DNA of 64,000 nucleotides from Mycobacterium sp. ENV421 (GCF_002887815.1 NZ_PDHO01000008.1:147654-211653), one strand, 5' to 3'; shown: positions 31,353 to 40,754, counted from the stretch's first letter. Notes: generated by a model not told the origin, from the sequence alone. Numbers and translations: made by a program.

Positions 31353-32731
31353 GAGCCGCACCCGCAGGTCCGCAGGACGCTGGCCAGTGCGTCGAGCGCC
31401 ACCCGGCCCATCGGCCCGGCATCGTTGGAGATGAACGCGAACGTCAACACCCGGCCGTCGGCGTCGGTGACCACCCCGGCCAGGGTGTTGACCGCCGTCA
31501 GCGACCCGGTCTTGGCCCGCAGCCAGCCCGCCGACGCCCCCTTGGAGTCACCGCCGAGGAAGCGGTCCGACAGCGTCCCGCTGCCGCCGGCGATCGGCAG
31601 CACATCCAGGAGCGGGCGCATGGTCGGCTGATCGGGCCCCGCGGCGGCCTGGATCACCTCGTCGAGCGTTTTTGCCGTGAGTCGATCCAGCACCGACAAC
31701 CCGCTGGAGTCGAACAGCGTGGCACCGGTCATGTCGACGCCGGCAGAGGAGAGCTTGGTGGTGATCGCGTCGACCGCGCCGGCGAAGCTCATCGGCCGTC
31801 CGCCGGCCTTGGCGACTTCCCGGGCGATCGACTCGGCCATCACGTTGTCGGAGGCGTTCATCATCTGCCGCAGCCGCTCCATCAGCGGTGCGCCCTGCAC
31901 CGCCGCCAGCTGCCTGCCGGTCGGCGGCCTGGCCGCCATCGTGACCTTGGCCGGGTCGACGCCCAGCGCGCTGGCCAGAGCGCGGCCGGCGTCCAGGGCG
32001 GGGGTTCGGGACCGCGCCGAATCGACCGTGGTCGGCTGGATGCGACCGGCGTCGATCATCACCGACTGCATCGGGGCGATGTCGCCGCCGTCGATGTCGG
32101 CGGGATCCCAGCCGGGCGCGAAATCCGGTCCGCTGTAGAGGGAATCGTCCACCTGAACTGCCGTCGCGGTGACTCCGCTCTTGCGCACCTGATCGGCGAG
32201 ATCGCTGATCCGGGCGGCGCCGCGATACCAGGTCTCCTGGCCGGCCGGGGCGGCCGACAGGATCGGATCGCCGCCGCCGACAAGCACCACCACGCCGGGC
32301 TGGGTGGTCTGATCGGCCGCGACGACGGTCGTGGTGACCCGCTCGTCGCGGTTCAGCGCCAGCAGCGCAGCGCCGGTGGTGAGCGTCTTGTTGGTCGAGG
32401 CAGGCAGCAGCGGCACGTCCGCACGATGCTCCCAAAGCTGGGTGCCGGTCCGCGCGTCGGTGACCCGGCCGCTGACGTTGCCGAGATTGGGATCGGCGAC
32501 GGGCAGGGCCAGCGTGGCGTTCAGACCGGCAGCGGTGGGCACCGGCGCGGCATCGGACACCGGGACCACACCGGGACTGGCGGTCACCAGTGCGTGGCCC
32601 GGCGGGGCCTGCGCGCTGCTGGTGTCACCGTGCGTCAGGACGGCGGCCACCGCGACGACGGCCGCAACCAGCGCGATCACCGCCACGGCGAGCACCACGT
32701 GAGTGGAGCGCCGCCATTGAGTCGGCCTCAT
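31349..32731 (-). CDS. dacB: D-Ala-D-Ala carboxypeptidase/endopeptidase (PBP4 family, Rv3627c-like)
   Basis: Periplasmic penicillin-binding protein of the DacB (PBP4, S13) family that trims or cleaves peptidoglycan cross-links. 460 residues with an N-terminal membrane anchor (VVLAVAVIALVAAVVAVAAVL, residues ~12-32). The active-site motifs are S112-TN-K115 (SxxK, in PASTNKTL), SDN in MNASDNVMAES, and KTG in RAKTGSLTAVNTLAG. First gene of the operon dacB-metalloprotease-tilS-hpt; divergent from ppa with 161 bases between. Confidence 0.95.
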   Translation of the reverse strand: MRPTQWRRSTHVVLAVAVIALVAAVVAVAAVLTHGDTSSAQAPPGHALVTASPGVVPVSDAAPVPTAAGLNATLALPVADPNLGNVSGRVTDARTGTQLWEHRADVPLLPASTNKTLTTGAALLALNRDERVTTTVVAADQTTQPGVVVLVGGGDPILSAAPAGQETWYRGAARISDLADQVRKSGVTATAVQVDDSLYSGPDFAPGWDPADIDGGDIAPMQSVMIDAGRIQPTTVDSARSRTPALDAGRALASALGVDPAKVTMAARPPTGRQLAAVQGAPLMERLRQMMNASDNVMAESIAREVAKAGGRPMSFAGAVDAITTKLSSAGVDMTGATLFDSSGLSVLDRLTAKTLDEVIQAAAGPDQPTMRPLLDVLPIAGGSGTLSDRFLGGDSKGASAGWLRAKTGSLTAVNTLAGVVTDADGRVLTFAFISNDAGPMGRVALDALASVLRTCGCGS

Positions 32732-32892
32732 CGCTCTCCTGACTTTCGTTTCGTCTCATTGTGCCGAACCACCGTGCGGTGCAGGCCAGCGCGGGCGTTA
32801 GGGTAGGCCGCGTCGCCGGGTTCGGCGGGCAGAGCGAAGCGACCGGGGATAATCCCGGCGGGCAGGTGTCAGCGGAAATAAGGAGTCGCACG

Positions 32893-33381
32893 GTGGAGTT
32901 CGACGTCACCATCGAGATCCCCAAGGGCCAGCGCAACAAGTACGAGGTCGACCACGAAACCGGACGTGTGCGCCTCGACCGCTACCTCTACACGCCGATG
33001 GCGTACCCGGCCGATTACGGCTTCATCGAGGACACCCTCGGCGAGGACGGCGACCCGCTGGATGCGCTGGTGCTGCTGCCGCTGTCGGTGTTTCCGGGGG
33101 TGTTGATCGAGGTGCGCCCGGTCGGCATGTTCAAGATGGTCGACGAGGCCGGCGGCGACGACAAGGTGCTGTGTGTGCCTGCCGGGGACAACCGCTGGGA
33201 TCACATCCAGGACATCGGCGACGTGCCCAAGGACGAACTCGATTCGATCCAGCACTTCTTCACCCACTACAAGGACCTCGAGCCGGGCAAGTTCGTCAAG
33301 GGCTCCGACTGGGTCGGACGCGCCGAGGCCGAGGCCGAGGTGGAGCGCTCCCGCGAACGGTTCGCCAAAGCGGATCACTGA
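32893..33381 (+). CDS. ppa: Inorganic pyrophosphatase
   Basis: Hydrolyses pyrophosphate to drive biosynthesis. 162 residues, the exact length of M. tuberculosis Ppa, class I soluble family: [42 protein letters not shown] (metal Asp cluster), GEDGDPLD and ending with an Arg/Glu-rich helix. Start is the GTG at 32893 with AAGGAG eight bases upstream. The region 32732-32892 contains its promoter and that of dacB; no clear operator seen. Confidence 0.97.
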   Translation: MEFDVTIEIPKGQRNKYEVDHETGRVRLDRYLYTPMAYPADYGFIEDTLGEDGDPLDALVLLPLSVFPGVLIEVRPVGMFKMVDEAGGDDKVLCVPAGDNRWDHIQDIGDVPKDELDSIQHFFTHYKDLEPGKFVKGSDWVGRAEAEAEVERSRERFAKADH

Positions 33382-33464
33382 GGGCTGACCGCCCTGGTGA
33401 GAAAGTTTGCCTGGCTGTAACAATCGGTAACGCGGTTGTCCTATGGCTTTTCGATCATGAACTG

Positions 33465-34001
33465 GTGTTGATGCACCAGGGCATCGGTCTCGAGGCCTTC
33501 AACGAGCTGCCGGACAGTAAGGCTGTCCACGCGCTCTACGAGTGCTGCAACAGTGTCACCCTCGCGCGGGACCTGACCAGGGGCCGCCCGTACGCCGACC
33601 GGGCCGAGCTGTTCCGCCGGGCCGACGACTTGCTGTTCTCGCTGTCGGAGTCCTCGATCGACGACATCCTCCAGGCCTACCCGCATGTCGGGCGTCGCCC
33701 TGGCAGCACCAAGTCGCAGGCCGAGCAGTGCTCGGTGTGGGATTCCTCGCCCGAAGTGATGGCCGAACTCACCGCGGCGGTCACCGAGTACAACGAGCAT
33801 TTCGGCTTCGGCTTCGTCATGCACATCGGCGGTTTGCCCCGCGAGGTGTGCGCCAAGTCGGTGATCGCGGCGGTCCGCGACCGGATGCACCACGACCCCG
33901 AAACCGAACGCAAGGTCGTGTGCAACGAGCTGGCCCGGATCAATCGCAGCCGGCTCGAACGGATGCTCGGCCCCGAGGGCGGCTACGACAACTGGGGCTA
34001 G
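33465..34001 (+). CDS. uraD: OHCU decarboxylase (UraD family)
   Basis: Decarboxylates 2-oxo-4-hydroxy-4-carboxy-5-ureidoimidazoline to S-allantoin, the last step of urate oxidation. About 178 residues: HQGIGLEAFNELPD at the start, AYPHVGRRP (catalytic His region), WDSSPEVMAELTAAVTEYNEHFGFGFVM and the terminal Arg/Asn helix ELARINRSRLERML. The start is uncertain: GTG 33465, TTG 33468 or ATG 33471, none with a ribosome binding site. The gene begins the ureide island, 83 bases after ppa. No uricase or hydroxyisourate hydrolase is in the window. Confidence 0.88.
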   Translation: MLMHQGIGLEAFNELPDSKAVHALYECCNSVTLARDLTRGRPYADRAELFRRADDLLFSLSESSIDDILQAYPHVGRRPGSTKSQAEQCSVWDSSPEVMAELTAAVTEYNEHFGFGFVMHIGGLPREVCAKSVIAAVRDRMHHDPETERKVVCNELARINRSRLERMLGPEGGYDNWG

Positions 34002-34004
34002 GGT
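33999..34004 (+). promoter_or_regulatory. -10 box, leaderless promoter of the HSL-type hydrolase
   Basis: TAGGGT, overlapping the uraD stop codon, then six bases (GCAACC), then the GTG at 34011. Confidence 0.5.
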
Positions 34005-34010
34005 GCAACC

Positions 34011-34973
34011 GTGGCCCTGCCGATGGATCCCGAAGTACTGACCCTGCTGCAACCGTTGATGGAGGCTGCCGCCGCTCTCGAGCCGCCCGCGATCGGGGAT
34101 GTGGCGACCCGCCGAGAGCGGGCGGTCCCGTTGTTCCAGACGCTGGGCGCGTCCCGCGATCCGGTCGACGGCGTCGAGGTGTCGCGGCACACGCTGGCGA
34201 CCGCCGACGGCGCGGAGCTTGATCTGGCGTGGTACTTCCCCACCTCGGGGCTGCCCGGCAGTGCCGTGCTCTACCTGCACGGCGGCGGCATGATCTACAG
34301 CCTGGCCGAGACCGCTCCGGCCTATGACACGGCGATGCGCGGCTACGTCGCGGCCACCGGTGCCCCGATGCTGCTGGTGGATTACCGTGTGGCGCCGGAG
34401 TTTCCGGATCCGACGCCGGTCGAGGACTGTTATGCCGCGCTGTGCTGGCTGGCCGAGAACGCCGCCGAGCTGGGCGTCGACCCGGCTCGTATCGCGGTGG
34501 CCGGTGACAGCGCGGGTGGCGGCCTGGCTGCCGGGGTGAGCCTGCTGGCCCGCGACCGCGGCGGCCCGGCGCTGGCCGCGCAGGTTCTGATCTATCCGAT
34601 GCTCGACGACCGCACCACCACCCCGGATCCTGAGCTGGCACCGGAATTGCTGACGTGGAACTACGACGACAACATCACCGGGTGGGGCGCGCTCCTCGGC
34701 GAGCGCGCCGGCGGCGATGACGTGTCGATCTACGCCGCACCGGCCCGCGCGCAGGTCCTGACCGGACTGCCGCCGACCTACCTCGACGTCGGCGATCTGG
34801 ACATCTTCCGCGACGAGAACATCGCTTATGCCGCAAGGCTTTCCACCGCCGGCGTGCCCACCGAACTGCACGTGCATCCCGGCTGCCCGCATGCCTGGGA
34901 GGCCTTGGCCCCCGCCGCGGCGGTGTCCGAGCGCGCGGTCGCCGACCGGATCCGCCGGCTGCGCGCCGTCTAG
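34011..34973 (+). CDS. Alpha/beta hydrolase, HSL (hormone-sensitive lipase/LipN-type) family
   Basis: A 320-residue esterase of the bacterial HSL family (IV). It has the oxyanion motif YLHGGGMIYS, the nucleophile GDSAGG, the acid in DVGDLDIFRDE and the His in PGCPHAWE, so a full triad. An N-terminal cap helix precedes it. Mycobacteria carry many LipF/LipN/LipI-type members; the substrate is not evident, and there is no direct link to ureide breakdown besides position. It overlaps the following minus-strand hydrolase by 4 bases at the 3' ends. Confidence 0.9.
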   Translation: MALPMDPEVLTLLQPLMEAAAALEPPAIGDVATRRERAVPLFQTLGASRDPVDGVEVSRHTLATADGAELDLAWYFPTSGLPGSAVLYLHGGGMIYSLAETAPAYDTAMRGYVAATGAPMLLVDYRVAPEFPDPTPVEDCYAALCWLAENAAELGVDPARIAVAGDSAGGGLAAGVSLLARDRGGPALAAQVLIYPMLDDRTTTPDPELAPELLTWNYDDNITGWGALLGERAGGDDVSIYAAPARAQVLTGLPPTYLDVGDLDIFRDENIAYAARLSTAGVPTELHVHPGCPHAWEALAPAAAVSERAVADRIRRLRAV

Positions 34974-35815
34974 CGTCCGACAGTGCTTGTGGCCGTGGCG
35001 AACTCGGCGATCAGATCGGCCAGCACATCAGGCGCGTCGAGCATCGAGAACGTCCGCGCACCCTCGATGACCTCCAACCGGGAGTTCGGCAGGGCCTCGG
35101 CAAGCCTGCGTCCGTCGGCTTGCGGGAAGAACGCGTCATCGGCCGACCAGGCGATCAATGCCGGCTCGGCGAACCGCGGCAGCTTGGCGGCGGCGTCGAG
35201 AGTGGTCTGCCGGGTGAGCGATCCGGTGAACCGGCGCAGGTTTTCGGCGATCGCGCGGTCGCGGACGGCCGAGCGGGTCCATTCGGCGGTCAGCGCGTCG
35301 AGGTCCGCGTGCGCCAGCGCCCCGTATGCGCGGCGGCGGACCGTACGAGACCGCATGCCCTGCACTGCGATACGCCACAGCAGCGGAACTTTCGCCGCGG
35401 AGATTAACGGCGCCAGGATCGGCGGCGGGAAGTGTTCGAACGCATCGCAACTGGTGAGCACGAGCGCGCCGAGCCGGTCGGGGAACTCGGTGGCGACCAC
35501 CTGGGCGACGGCTCCCCCGGTGTCGTTTCCGACCAGGACGACGTCGTCGAGCCCGGCCTTGTCGAGGAACTCGGCGACCATCGCGGCGACGCCGCGCATC
35601 GTCATATCGGCCGATGGCCGCATCGCCGTCTGGTGTGCGCCCAACGGCCAGGTGGGGATGACGCACCGCAGGCCGTGCCGCGCCAGCCTGGTGCTCAACG
35701 GGCGCCACAGCGACCCGCCCATCGCGTACCCGTGGATGAAGACGAGCGGTCTGCCCGTGGCCGGTCCGGCCGTTTCGTAATGGATGGTTCCGCTGCTGAG
35801 CTCTACGGTGTGCAT
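34970..35815 (-). CDS. Alpha/beta hydrolase with Asp nucleophile and no clear catalytic His
   Basis: A 281-residue protein of the epoxide hydrolase/haloalkane dehalogenase branch: VFIHGYAMGGSLW, then VGNDTGGAVAQ with Asp in the nucleophile position. Where the catalytic His is expected (GAGHF-M-DAPE) it has GARTFSMLDAPD, so the His seems lost. It may be inactive, or use another residue. ATG 35815 has a good ribosome binding site (GAGGGAGA). It is divergent from a TetR gene, with an operator-like palindrome between them, which suggests it is that regulator's target. Confidence 0.82.
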   Translation of the reverse strand: MHTVELSSGTIHYETAGPATGRPLVFIHGYAMGGSLWRPLSTRLARHGLRCVIPTWPLGAHQTAMRPSADMTMRGVAAMVAEFLDKAGLDDVVLVGNDTGGAVAQVVATEFPDRLGALVLTSCDAFEHFPPPILAPLISAAKVPLLWRIAVQGMRSRTVRRRAYGALAHADLDALTAEWTRSAVRDRAIAENLRRFTGSLTRQTTLDAAAKLPRFAEPALIAWSADDAFFPQADGRRLAEALPNSRLEVIEGARTFSMLDAPDVLADLIAEFATATSTVGR

Positions 35816-35844
35816 GACGATCTCCCTCGATGGCAACTAACAAA

Positions 35845-35855
35845 CAGACAGTCTG
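35845..35855. promoter_or_regulatory. Putative TetR operator
   Basis: CAGAC-A-GTCTG is an 11-base perfect palindrome within an AT-rich stretch between the divergent hydrolase (start 35815) and TetR gene (start 35894). The location is typical of a TetR autoregulatory site. Confidence 0.55.
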
Positions 35856-35893
35856 CATGTAAGATACCGACAGGATGTACGGAAATACAAGAC

Positions 35894-36502
35894 ATGACCA
35901 CCAGACGCACTCAGGCGCAGCGCTCCGCGGCCACCCGGGACGCGCTGCGCGCGGCCGCGCGCGAGCTCTGGGGTGAACGCGGTTATGCCGACGTCGGGAC
36001 GCCGGAGATCGCCCAGCGCGCCGGCGTCACCCGGGGGGCGATGTATCACCAGTACGCCGACAAATCGGCGTTGTTCCTCGACGTCGTAGAGGCGGTCGAG
36101 GCCGACGTGATGAATCGGTTGGCCGCGGCCGTGTTCGCCAAGCAGCCACCGACTCCCGCCGCCACGCTGCACGCCGCGGTGGACGCCTGGCTCGACATCA
36201 GCTCGGAGCGCGAGATTCGTCAGCTGATCCTGCTGGACGCTCCGAATATTCTGGGCTGGAACGGTTTCCGCGATATCGCCGAGCGCTACAGCCTGGGCAT
36301 GACCGAGCAGTTGCTGCAAGCCGCGATGGACTCCGGTGAACTGGCTTCCGCGCCGGTGCGTCCGCTGGCGCACATCCTGATCGGGGCGCTGGACGCCGCG
36401 GCACTGACGATCGCTCATGCCGAGGACCCCCCACGCGCAGGCACCGAGGTGCGCAACGCCCTGCACCGCATCGTCGACGGCATGTTGGCCGGCCGGCCCT
36501 GA
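35894..36502 (+). CDS. TetR family transcriptional regulator
   Basis: A 202-residue repressor: DALRAAARELWGERGYADVGT, then IAQRAGVTRGAMYHQYADKSALF (helix-turn-helix with recognition helix). The C-terminal domain has the AcrR/TetR_C-like helices, with LILLDAPNILGWNGFRDI, a common segment in this subgroup. The start is the ATG at 35894, in an AT-rich region. It is divergent from the Asp-type hydrolase (its likely target) and 44 bases upstream of allantoicase on the same strand. Confidence 0.9.
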   Translation: MTTRRTQAQRSAATRDALRAAARELWGERGYADVGTPEIAQRAGVTRGAMYHQYADKSALFLDVVEAVEADVMNRLAAAVFAKQPPTPAATLHAAVDAWLDISSEREIRQLILLDAPNILGWNGFRDIAERYSLGMTEQLLQAAMDSGELASAPVRPLAHILIGALDAAALTIAHAEDPPRAGTEVRNALHRIVDGMLAGRP

Positions 36503-36534
36503 CGTCCTGCCCGGCCGAAATCGGCACGGTCCCT

Positions 36535-36540
36535 TAGGCT
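36535..36540 (+). promoter_or_regulatory. -10 box, leaderless promoter of the allantoicase gene
   Basis: TAGGCT, then six bases (CGTGAA), then the GTG at 36547. The allantoicase gene therefore seems to have its own promoter, separate from the TetR gene. Confidence 0.5.
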
Positions 36541-36546
36541 CGTGAA

Positions 36547-37584
36547 GTGATCGGCGGCCCGCAGAAGTCCTCGCAGACGCATCTCCACTTCACCTCGTTG
36601 CCTGATCTGGCGGCACGGCCCGCCGGCGGTGCGGTGGTGTGGGCCAACGACGATCTCTTCGCCGAGCGGGAGAACCTGATCACCGCGAAGCCGGCCGAGT
36701 TCCGTCCCGCGACGTTCGGGCACAAAGGGCAGATCTACGACGGCTGGGAAACACGCCGCCGCCGTGATGCGGGGCCCGACGACCACGACAGCGCGATCGT
36801 CCGACTCGGGGCGCCTGCCATCATCGCCGGCGTCGTGGTGGACACCGCATGGTTCACCGGCAATTACCCACCACAGATCTCGGTCGAGGCCGCCTTCGTG
36901 CAGGGATATCCGAGCGCCGAAGACCTCGCGCACCGGACGCAGTGGACCACGATCGTCGAACGCGCCAACGTCAACGGCGATACCCGCAACCCCTTCGAGG
37001 CCAGGTCGTCTCGCCGGTGGACACATGTACGACTGTCCATCTACCCCGACGGCGGAGTGGCCCGGCTGCGGGTCCACGGCCAGGGTCTGCTCGACCCGCG
37101 GCTCGTCGACGGTATCCCCCTCGACCTCGCCGCCCTGGACAACGGCGCCCGAGTCACGGCCTGCTCCAACATGTTCTATTCATCCCCGAACAACCTGCTG
37201 CTGCCCGGCACCGCGCACACCATGGGCGAGGGGTGGGAGACCTCACGTCGGCGCGACAACGGAAACGACTGGGTGCAGGTGCAGTTGGCGGGTCAGGGCG
37301 TGCTCACCGTGGCCGAACTGGACACGTCCTACTTCCTCGGCAACGCCCCCGGCAGCGCCCGCCTGGTGGGCCGCGACGACGGTGGCGACTGGTTCGAGCT
37401 GCTGCCCCGTACCGATCTGCAGCCCGACACCCGGCATCGTTTCCTGCTGTCCAGCCAACGCCCTGTCACCGACGCCCGCCTCGAGGTGTTTCCCGACGGC
37501 GGTATGGCACGGCTGCGATTGTTCGGCCGGCTCACCGAGACGGGACTGCTTCGGGTCGCCGACAAGTGGGCCGCGGCGGCCTGA
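36547..37584 (+). CDS. alc: Allantoicase
   Basis: Hydrolyses allantoate to ureidoglycolate and urea. 345 residues made of two tandem allantoicase repeats, each a jelly-roll. Repeat 1 has GWETRRRRDAGPDDHDSAIVRLG, then VVDTAWFTGNYPPQISVEA and RLSIYPDGGVARLRVHG; repeat 2 mirrors it with GWETSRRRDNGNDWVQVQL, ELDTSYFLGNAPGSARL and EVFPDGGMARLRLFG. It is followed after one base by the allantoinase gene. Start is the GTG at 36547. Confidence 0.95.
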   Translation: MIGGPQKSSQTHLHFTSLPDLAARPAGGAVVWANDDLFAERENLITAKPAEFRPATFGHKGQIYDGWETRRRRDAGPDDHDSAIVRLGAPAIIAGVVVDTAWFTGNYPPQISVEAAFVQGYPSAEDLAHRTQWTTIVERANVNGDTRNPFEARSSRRWTHVRLSIYPDGGVARLRVHGQGLLDPRLVDGIPLDLAALDNGARVTACSNMFYSSPNNLLLPGTAHTMGEGWETSRRRDNGNDWVQVQLAGQGVLTVAELDTSYFLGNAPGSARLVGRDDGGDWFELLPRTDLQPDTRHRFLLSSQRPVTDARLEVFPDGGMARLRLFGRLTETGLLRVADKWAAAA

Positions 37585-37585
37585 G

Positions 37586-38503
37586 ATGAACCATCCGAGG
37601 GATATGGTCGGCTACGGCCGCACACCCCCGCACGCACACTGGCCGGGCGACGCCGCCATCGCGGTGCAATTCGTGCTCAATTACGAAGAGGGCGCGGAAA
37701 ACAGTGTGCTCGACGGAGATCCCACCTCGGAGACCTTCCTGTCCGAGATGACACCGGCCGAGGCCTTCCCCAACCGTCACATGAGTATGGAGTCGCTGTA
37801 TGAGTACGGCTCACGCGCAGGGCTGTGGCGGCTGCTCCGACTCTTCGAGCGCCGCGGCATCCCGCTGACCGTCTTCGCGGTCGCGATGGCCATGCAGCGA
37901 AACACCGAGGCGGTGGCGGCTTTCGGTGAGCTCGGCCACGAGATCGCCTGCCATGGCCTGCGATGGAAGTCCTACCAGTCGATCGATCGGGACACCGAGC
38001 GGGCGCACATGGTGCAGGCCGTCGAGATCCTGCGGAACCTCACCGGCTCAGCACCGCTGGGCTGGTACACCGGCCGCGATTCGCCGCACACACGCGAACT
38101 CGTCGTCGACCACGGCGGCTTCGTCTACGACTCCGACTCCTACGCCGACGACCTGCCGTACTGGGTGGAGGTTCACGGCCGTCACCATCTGGTCGTCCCC
38201 TACACGCTGGACACCAACGACATGCGGTTCGCCTCTGCCGCAGGCTTTTCCAACGGTGAAGAATTCTTCGCGCATCTGCGCGACGCGTTCGATGTGCTCT
38301 ACGCCGAGGGTCTGGCGGGCGCCCCGAAAATGCTGTCCATCGGACTGCATTGCCGCCTCGCCGGTCGGCCGGCACGTACTGCGGCGCTCGAAAGGTTCTG
38401 CGACCACATCCAATCCCACGATCGGGTCTGGATCGCACGCCGTATCGAGATCGCCGAACACTGGCGCAGGGCTCACCCCGCCGGCGATTCAGCGGTCCGG
38501 TAA
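37586..38503 (+). CDS. puuE: Allantoinase PuuE (polysaccharide-deacetylase-like)
   Basis: Converts allantoin to allantoate by a metal-independent, NodB-fold enzyme of the PuuE type, unrelated to the amidohydrolase allantoinases. 305 residues: FVLNYEEGAENSVLDGD, YEYGSRAGLWRLLRLF, FGELGHEIACHGLRW, GWYTGRDSPHTRELVV and YDSDSYADDLPYWVEV are the family landmarks. The gene starts one base after allantoicase, so the two are one operon. Its 3' end overlaps the convergent racemase by 31 bases. Confidence 0.94.
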   Translation: MNHPRDMVGYGRTPPHAHWPGDAAIAVQFVLNYEEGAENSVLDGDPTSETFLSEMTPAEAFPNRHMSMESLYEYGSRAGLWRLLRLFERRGIPLTVFAVAMAMQRNTEAVAAFGELGHEIACHGLRWKSYQSIDRDTERAHMVQAVEILRNLTGSAPLGWYTGRDSPHTRELVVDHGGFVYDSDSYADDLPYWVEVHGRHHLVVPYTLDTNDMRFASAAGFSNGEEFFAHLRDAFDVLYAEGLAGAPKMLSIGLHCRLAGRPARTAALERFCDHIQSHDRVWIARRIEIAEHWRRAHPAGDSAVR

Positions 38504-39201
38504 CGCTTGTCCGGCGGTGCCGCGTACTCGCCTCGCTTCGACGTGCGCAAACCCATCGTCACCAACGACTGCACCGTCAGCGTTGCGGCGGTGACCCCGT
38601 CGATGACGGGCACACCCAATTCGGCGGAGATCTCGGCACACATCTCGGCCATACCGGCGCACCCCAGCACCACGACATCGGACCCGTCGGCCTCCAGAGC
38701 GTCACGGCAGGCCTCGGTGACCACCTTGCACGCGTTCGGGTCGGCGTCCAGATCGAGTACCGGAATCTCGCAGGCATGGATACCGCGGCAGAACCGTTGC
38801 ATGCCATAGCGTTCGGCGAGGCGCGCCGACTGGCCGATGGTTCGCGCCAGCGTGGTGACGATGCTGAACCCACTGCCGAGGTGGCTGGCCGTCTGCATCG
38901 CGGCCTCCGCGATACCGATGACCGGTCCGGCCGCCACCTCCCGGGCGGCGTCGAGGCCAGGATCGCCGAAACAGGCGATCACGTAGCCGTCGACACCCTC
39001 CCGTTCGCCTCGCCGCACCGCTCGCAGCACGCCCGGAACCGACAGCGCCTCGTCGTAATGGCTCTCGATCGACTCCGGCCCGATCTCGGAGGTTATTCCG
39101 GTGATGGCCACGCCGGATCCGGCCACCGACTCGGCGCAGTGGGCGATTGTGTCGGTCATCGCCGCGGTGGTGTTGGGATTGATCACCCAGATCCGGGTCA
39201 C
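38473..39201 (-). CDS. Asp/Glu/hydantoin racemase family, probable allantoin racemase
   Basis: A 242-residue racemase of the hydantoin/allantoin group: INPNTTAAMTDTIAHCAE at the N-terminus, first catalytic Cys in GYVIACFGDPGLDAAREV and second in VVVLGCAGMAEM. Beside allantoinase, allantoicase and an NCS1 permease, the likely role is interconverting R- and S-allantoin so both enantiomers can be used (HpxA-type). The GTG start overlaps the permease stop by 4 bases. Confidence 0.9.
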   Translation of the reverse strand: MTRIWVINPNTTAAMTDTIAHCAESVAGSGVAITGITSEIGPESIESHYDEALSVPGVLRAVRRGEREGVDGYVIACFGDPGLDAAREVAAGPVIGIAEAAMQTASHLGSGFSIVTTLARTIGQSARLAERYGMQRFCRGIHACEIPVLDLDADPNACKVVTEACRDALEADGSDVVVLGCAGMAEMCAEISAELGVPVIDGVTAATLTVQSLVTMGLRTSKRGEYAAPPDKRYRTAESPAG

Positions 39202-40748
39202 GGAAGCGGGGCGACCGCGAGTTTGGTGCGCGTCGCGAGCACGTAGTAGATGGCCAGCCCCAACCCGCATCCGATGAACCAGCTGTACTGCGCGGCGGTA
39301 TGCATGCCCGGCACTCCGACAGCCAGCACCGGGACCACCGCGACCAGAGCCGAGACCGCCGTGGCTATCACCGCCGCTGGGTTGTAACCCTTCTTGTACC
39401 AATATGTTCCGTCCTCCGCGAGGGTGAACAGAGCATCGACGTTCACCCTCTGCTTGTGGATCAGGTAATAGTGGCCGATCAACACGCCGAACAGGGGGCC
39501 GATGAACGCACCGAGCGTCTCCAGGGTGTAGTGGATGACTTCGGGATTGTTGTAGAGGTTCCATGGCGTGATGAGCACCGAGCCGACGGCGGCGATCATT
39601 CCGCCCGCACGCCAGCTGATCCGCTGCGGGCTGACGTTGGAGAAGTCGAAAGCCGGCGAGATGAAGTTCGCGACGATGTTGATACCGATGGTGGCGATGG
39701 TGAAAGTCAACGCTCCCAGCACGATTGCGAAGGTGGAGTCGATCTTGGCCACGGTCGCGACCGGGTCGGTGATCAGCTCTCCGAAGACCGGCACCGTGAG
39801 CGAGGCGGTGACGACCACCAGGATGGAGAACACCAGAAAGTTCACCGGCAGTCCGAGGAAGTTGCCACGCTTGACGGCCGCGAACGACCTGCCGTAGCGC
39901 GCGAAGTCTCCGAAGTTCAGCATCGGGCCCGAGAAGTAGGACACCACCAGGGCGATGGCGCCGAGCATGACCGGCACGGCATCCAGGCCCGTGTACTTGA
40001 CGTCACCGAGGTTGAGATCGATTGCGCCCCAGCCGGCTTTGTAGATCAGATAGCCGCACAGCATGAACATCACCACGTACACGGCGGGACCACAGAAGTC
40101 GATGAACTTGCGGATGGATTCCATCCCACGCCAGAAGACGCAGGCCTGCAGGACCCAGAGCAGCAGGAAGCTGCCCCAGCCGAGGAACGGTAGCCCCAGA
40201 AATCCGTGCTGGTTGACGTCGGCGTACGGCGCAAGTCCGGGAAAGAGTTTGAGCAGAACGACATCCAGCGCGGCGGAGGCAAGATAGGTCTGAATGCCAT
40301 ACCAGGCCACCGCGATCAGACCGCGAATGATGGCGGGGATGTTCGCACCGAGCACGCCGAAGACGCTGCGGCAGATCACCGGATACGGCACGCCGGTGGC
40401 CTGGCTGGGCTTGGCCACCAGGTTGCAGAAGATGTTGACGATCACGATGCCGACGAGCAGTGCGATCAGGACCTGCCAACTGGCGAGGCCGAGGGCGAAC
40501 AGGCTGCCTGCCGTGACATATCCCCCGACGCTGTGCACGTCGGACATCCAGAAAGCGAAGATGTTGTAGGAACTCCAGTGCTGCTTGCGCAGCGGGGCCA
40601 AATCCTCGTTGGTCAGGCGCGGGTCGTAGCCCGGCTTGATCAGTCCCCCGCCAACCGGGTGACCGGCGGCTTCAACGATGTCGCCGGCGCCGACAACGGC
40701 GCCGGGCGGCAGGTCTTTCACGCTCTGCGGTGTGTCGATGTCGGTCAT
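39198..40748 (-). CDS. NCS1 family permease, probable allantoin/hydantoin transporter
   Basis: A 516-residue secondary transporter of nucleobase-cation-symport family 1, with about 12 transmembrane helices. PLRKQHWSSYNIFAFWMSDVHS in the first helix region, VIVNIFCNLVAKPSQATGVPYPVICRSVFG and GNFLGLPVNFL are typical of the PucI/Mhp1 branch. Given the genes around it, allantoin or a hydantoin is the likely cargo. The promoter TAGCGT lies six bases before the ATG. Upstream is the GntR regulator on the same strand, 53 bases away. Confidence 0.93.
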   Translation of the reverse strand: MTDIDTPQSVKDLPPGAVVGAGDIVEAAGHPVGGGLIKPGYDPRLTNEDLAPLRKQHWSSYNIFAFWMSDVHSVGGYVTAGSLFALGLASWQVLIALLVGIVIVNIFCNLVAKPSQATGVPYPVICRSVFGVLGANIPAIIRGLIAVAWYGIQTYLASAALDVVLLKLFPGLAPYADVNQHGFLGLPFLGWGSFLLLWVLQACVFWRGMESIRKFIDFCGPAVYVVMFMLCGYLIYKAGWGAIDLNLGDVKYTGLDAVPVMLGAIALVVSYFSGPMLNFGDFARYGRSFAAVKRGNFLGLPVNFLVFSILVVVTASLTVPVFGELITDPVATVAKIDSTFAIVLGALTFTIATIGINIVANFISPAFDFSNVSPQRISWRAGGMIAAVGSVLITPWNLYNNPEVIHYTLETLGAFIGPLFGVLIGHYYLIHKQRVNVDALFTLAEDGTYWYKKGYNPAAVIATAVSALVAVVPVLAVGVPGMHTAAQYSWFIGCGLGLAIYYVLATRTKLAVAPLP

Positions 40749-40754
40749 GGCCGG

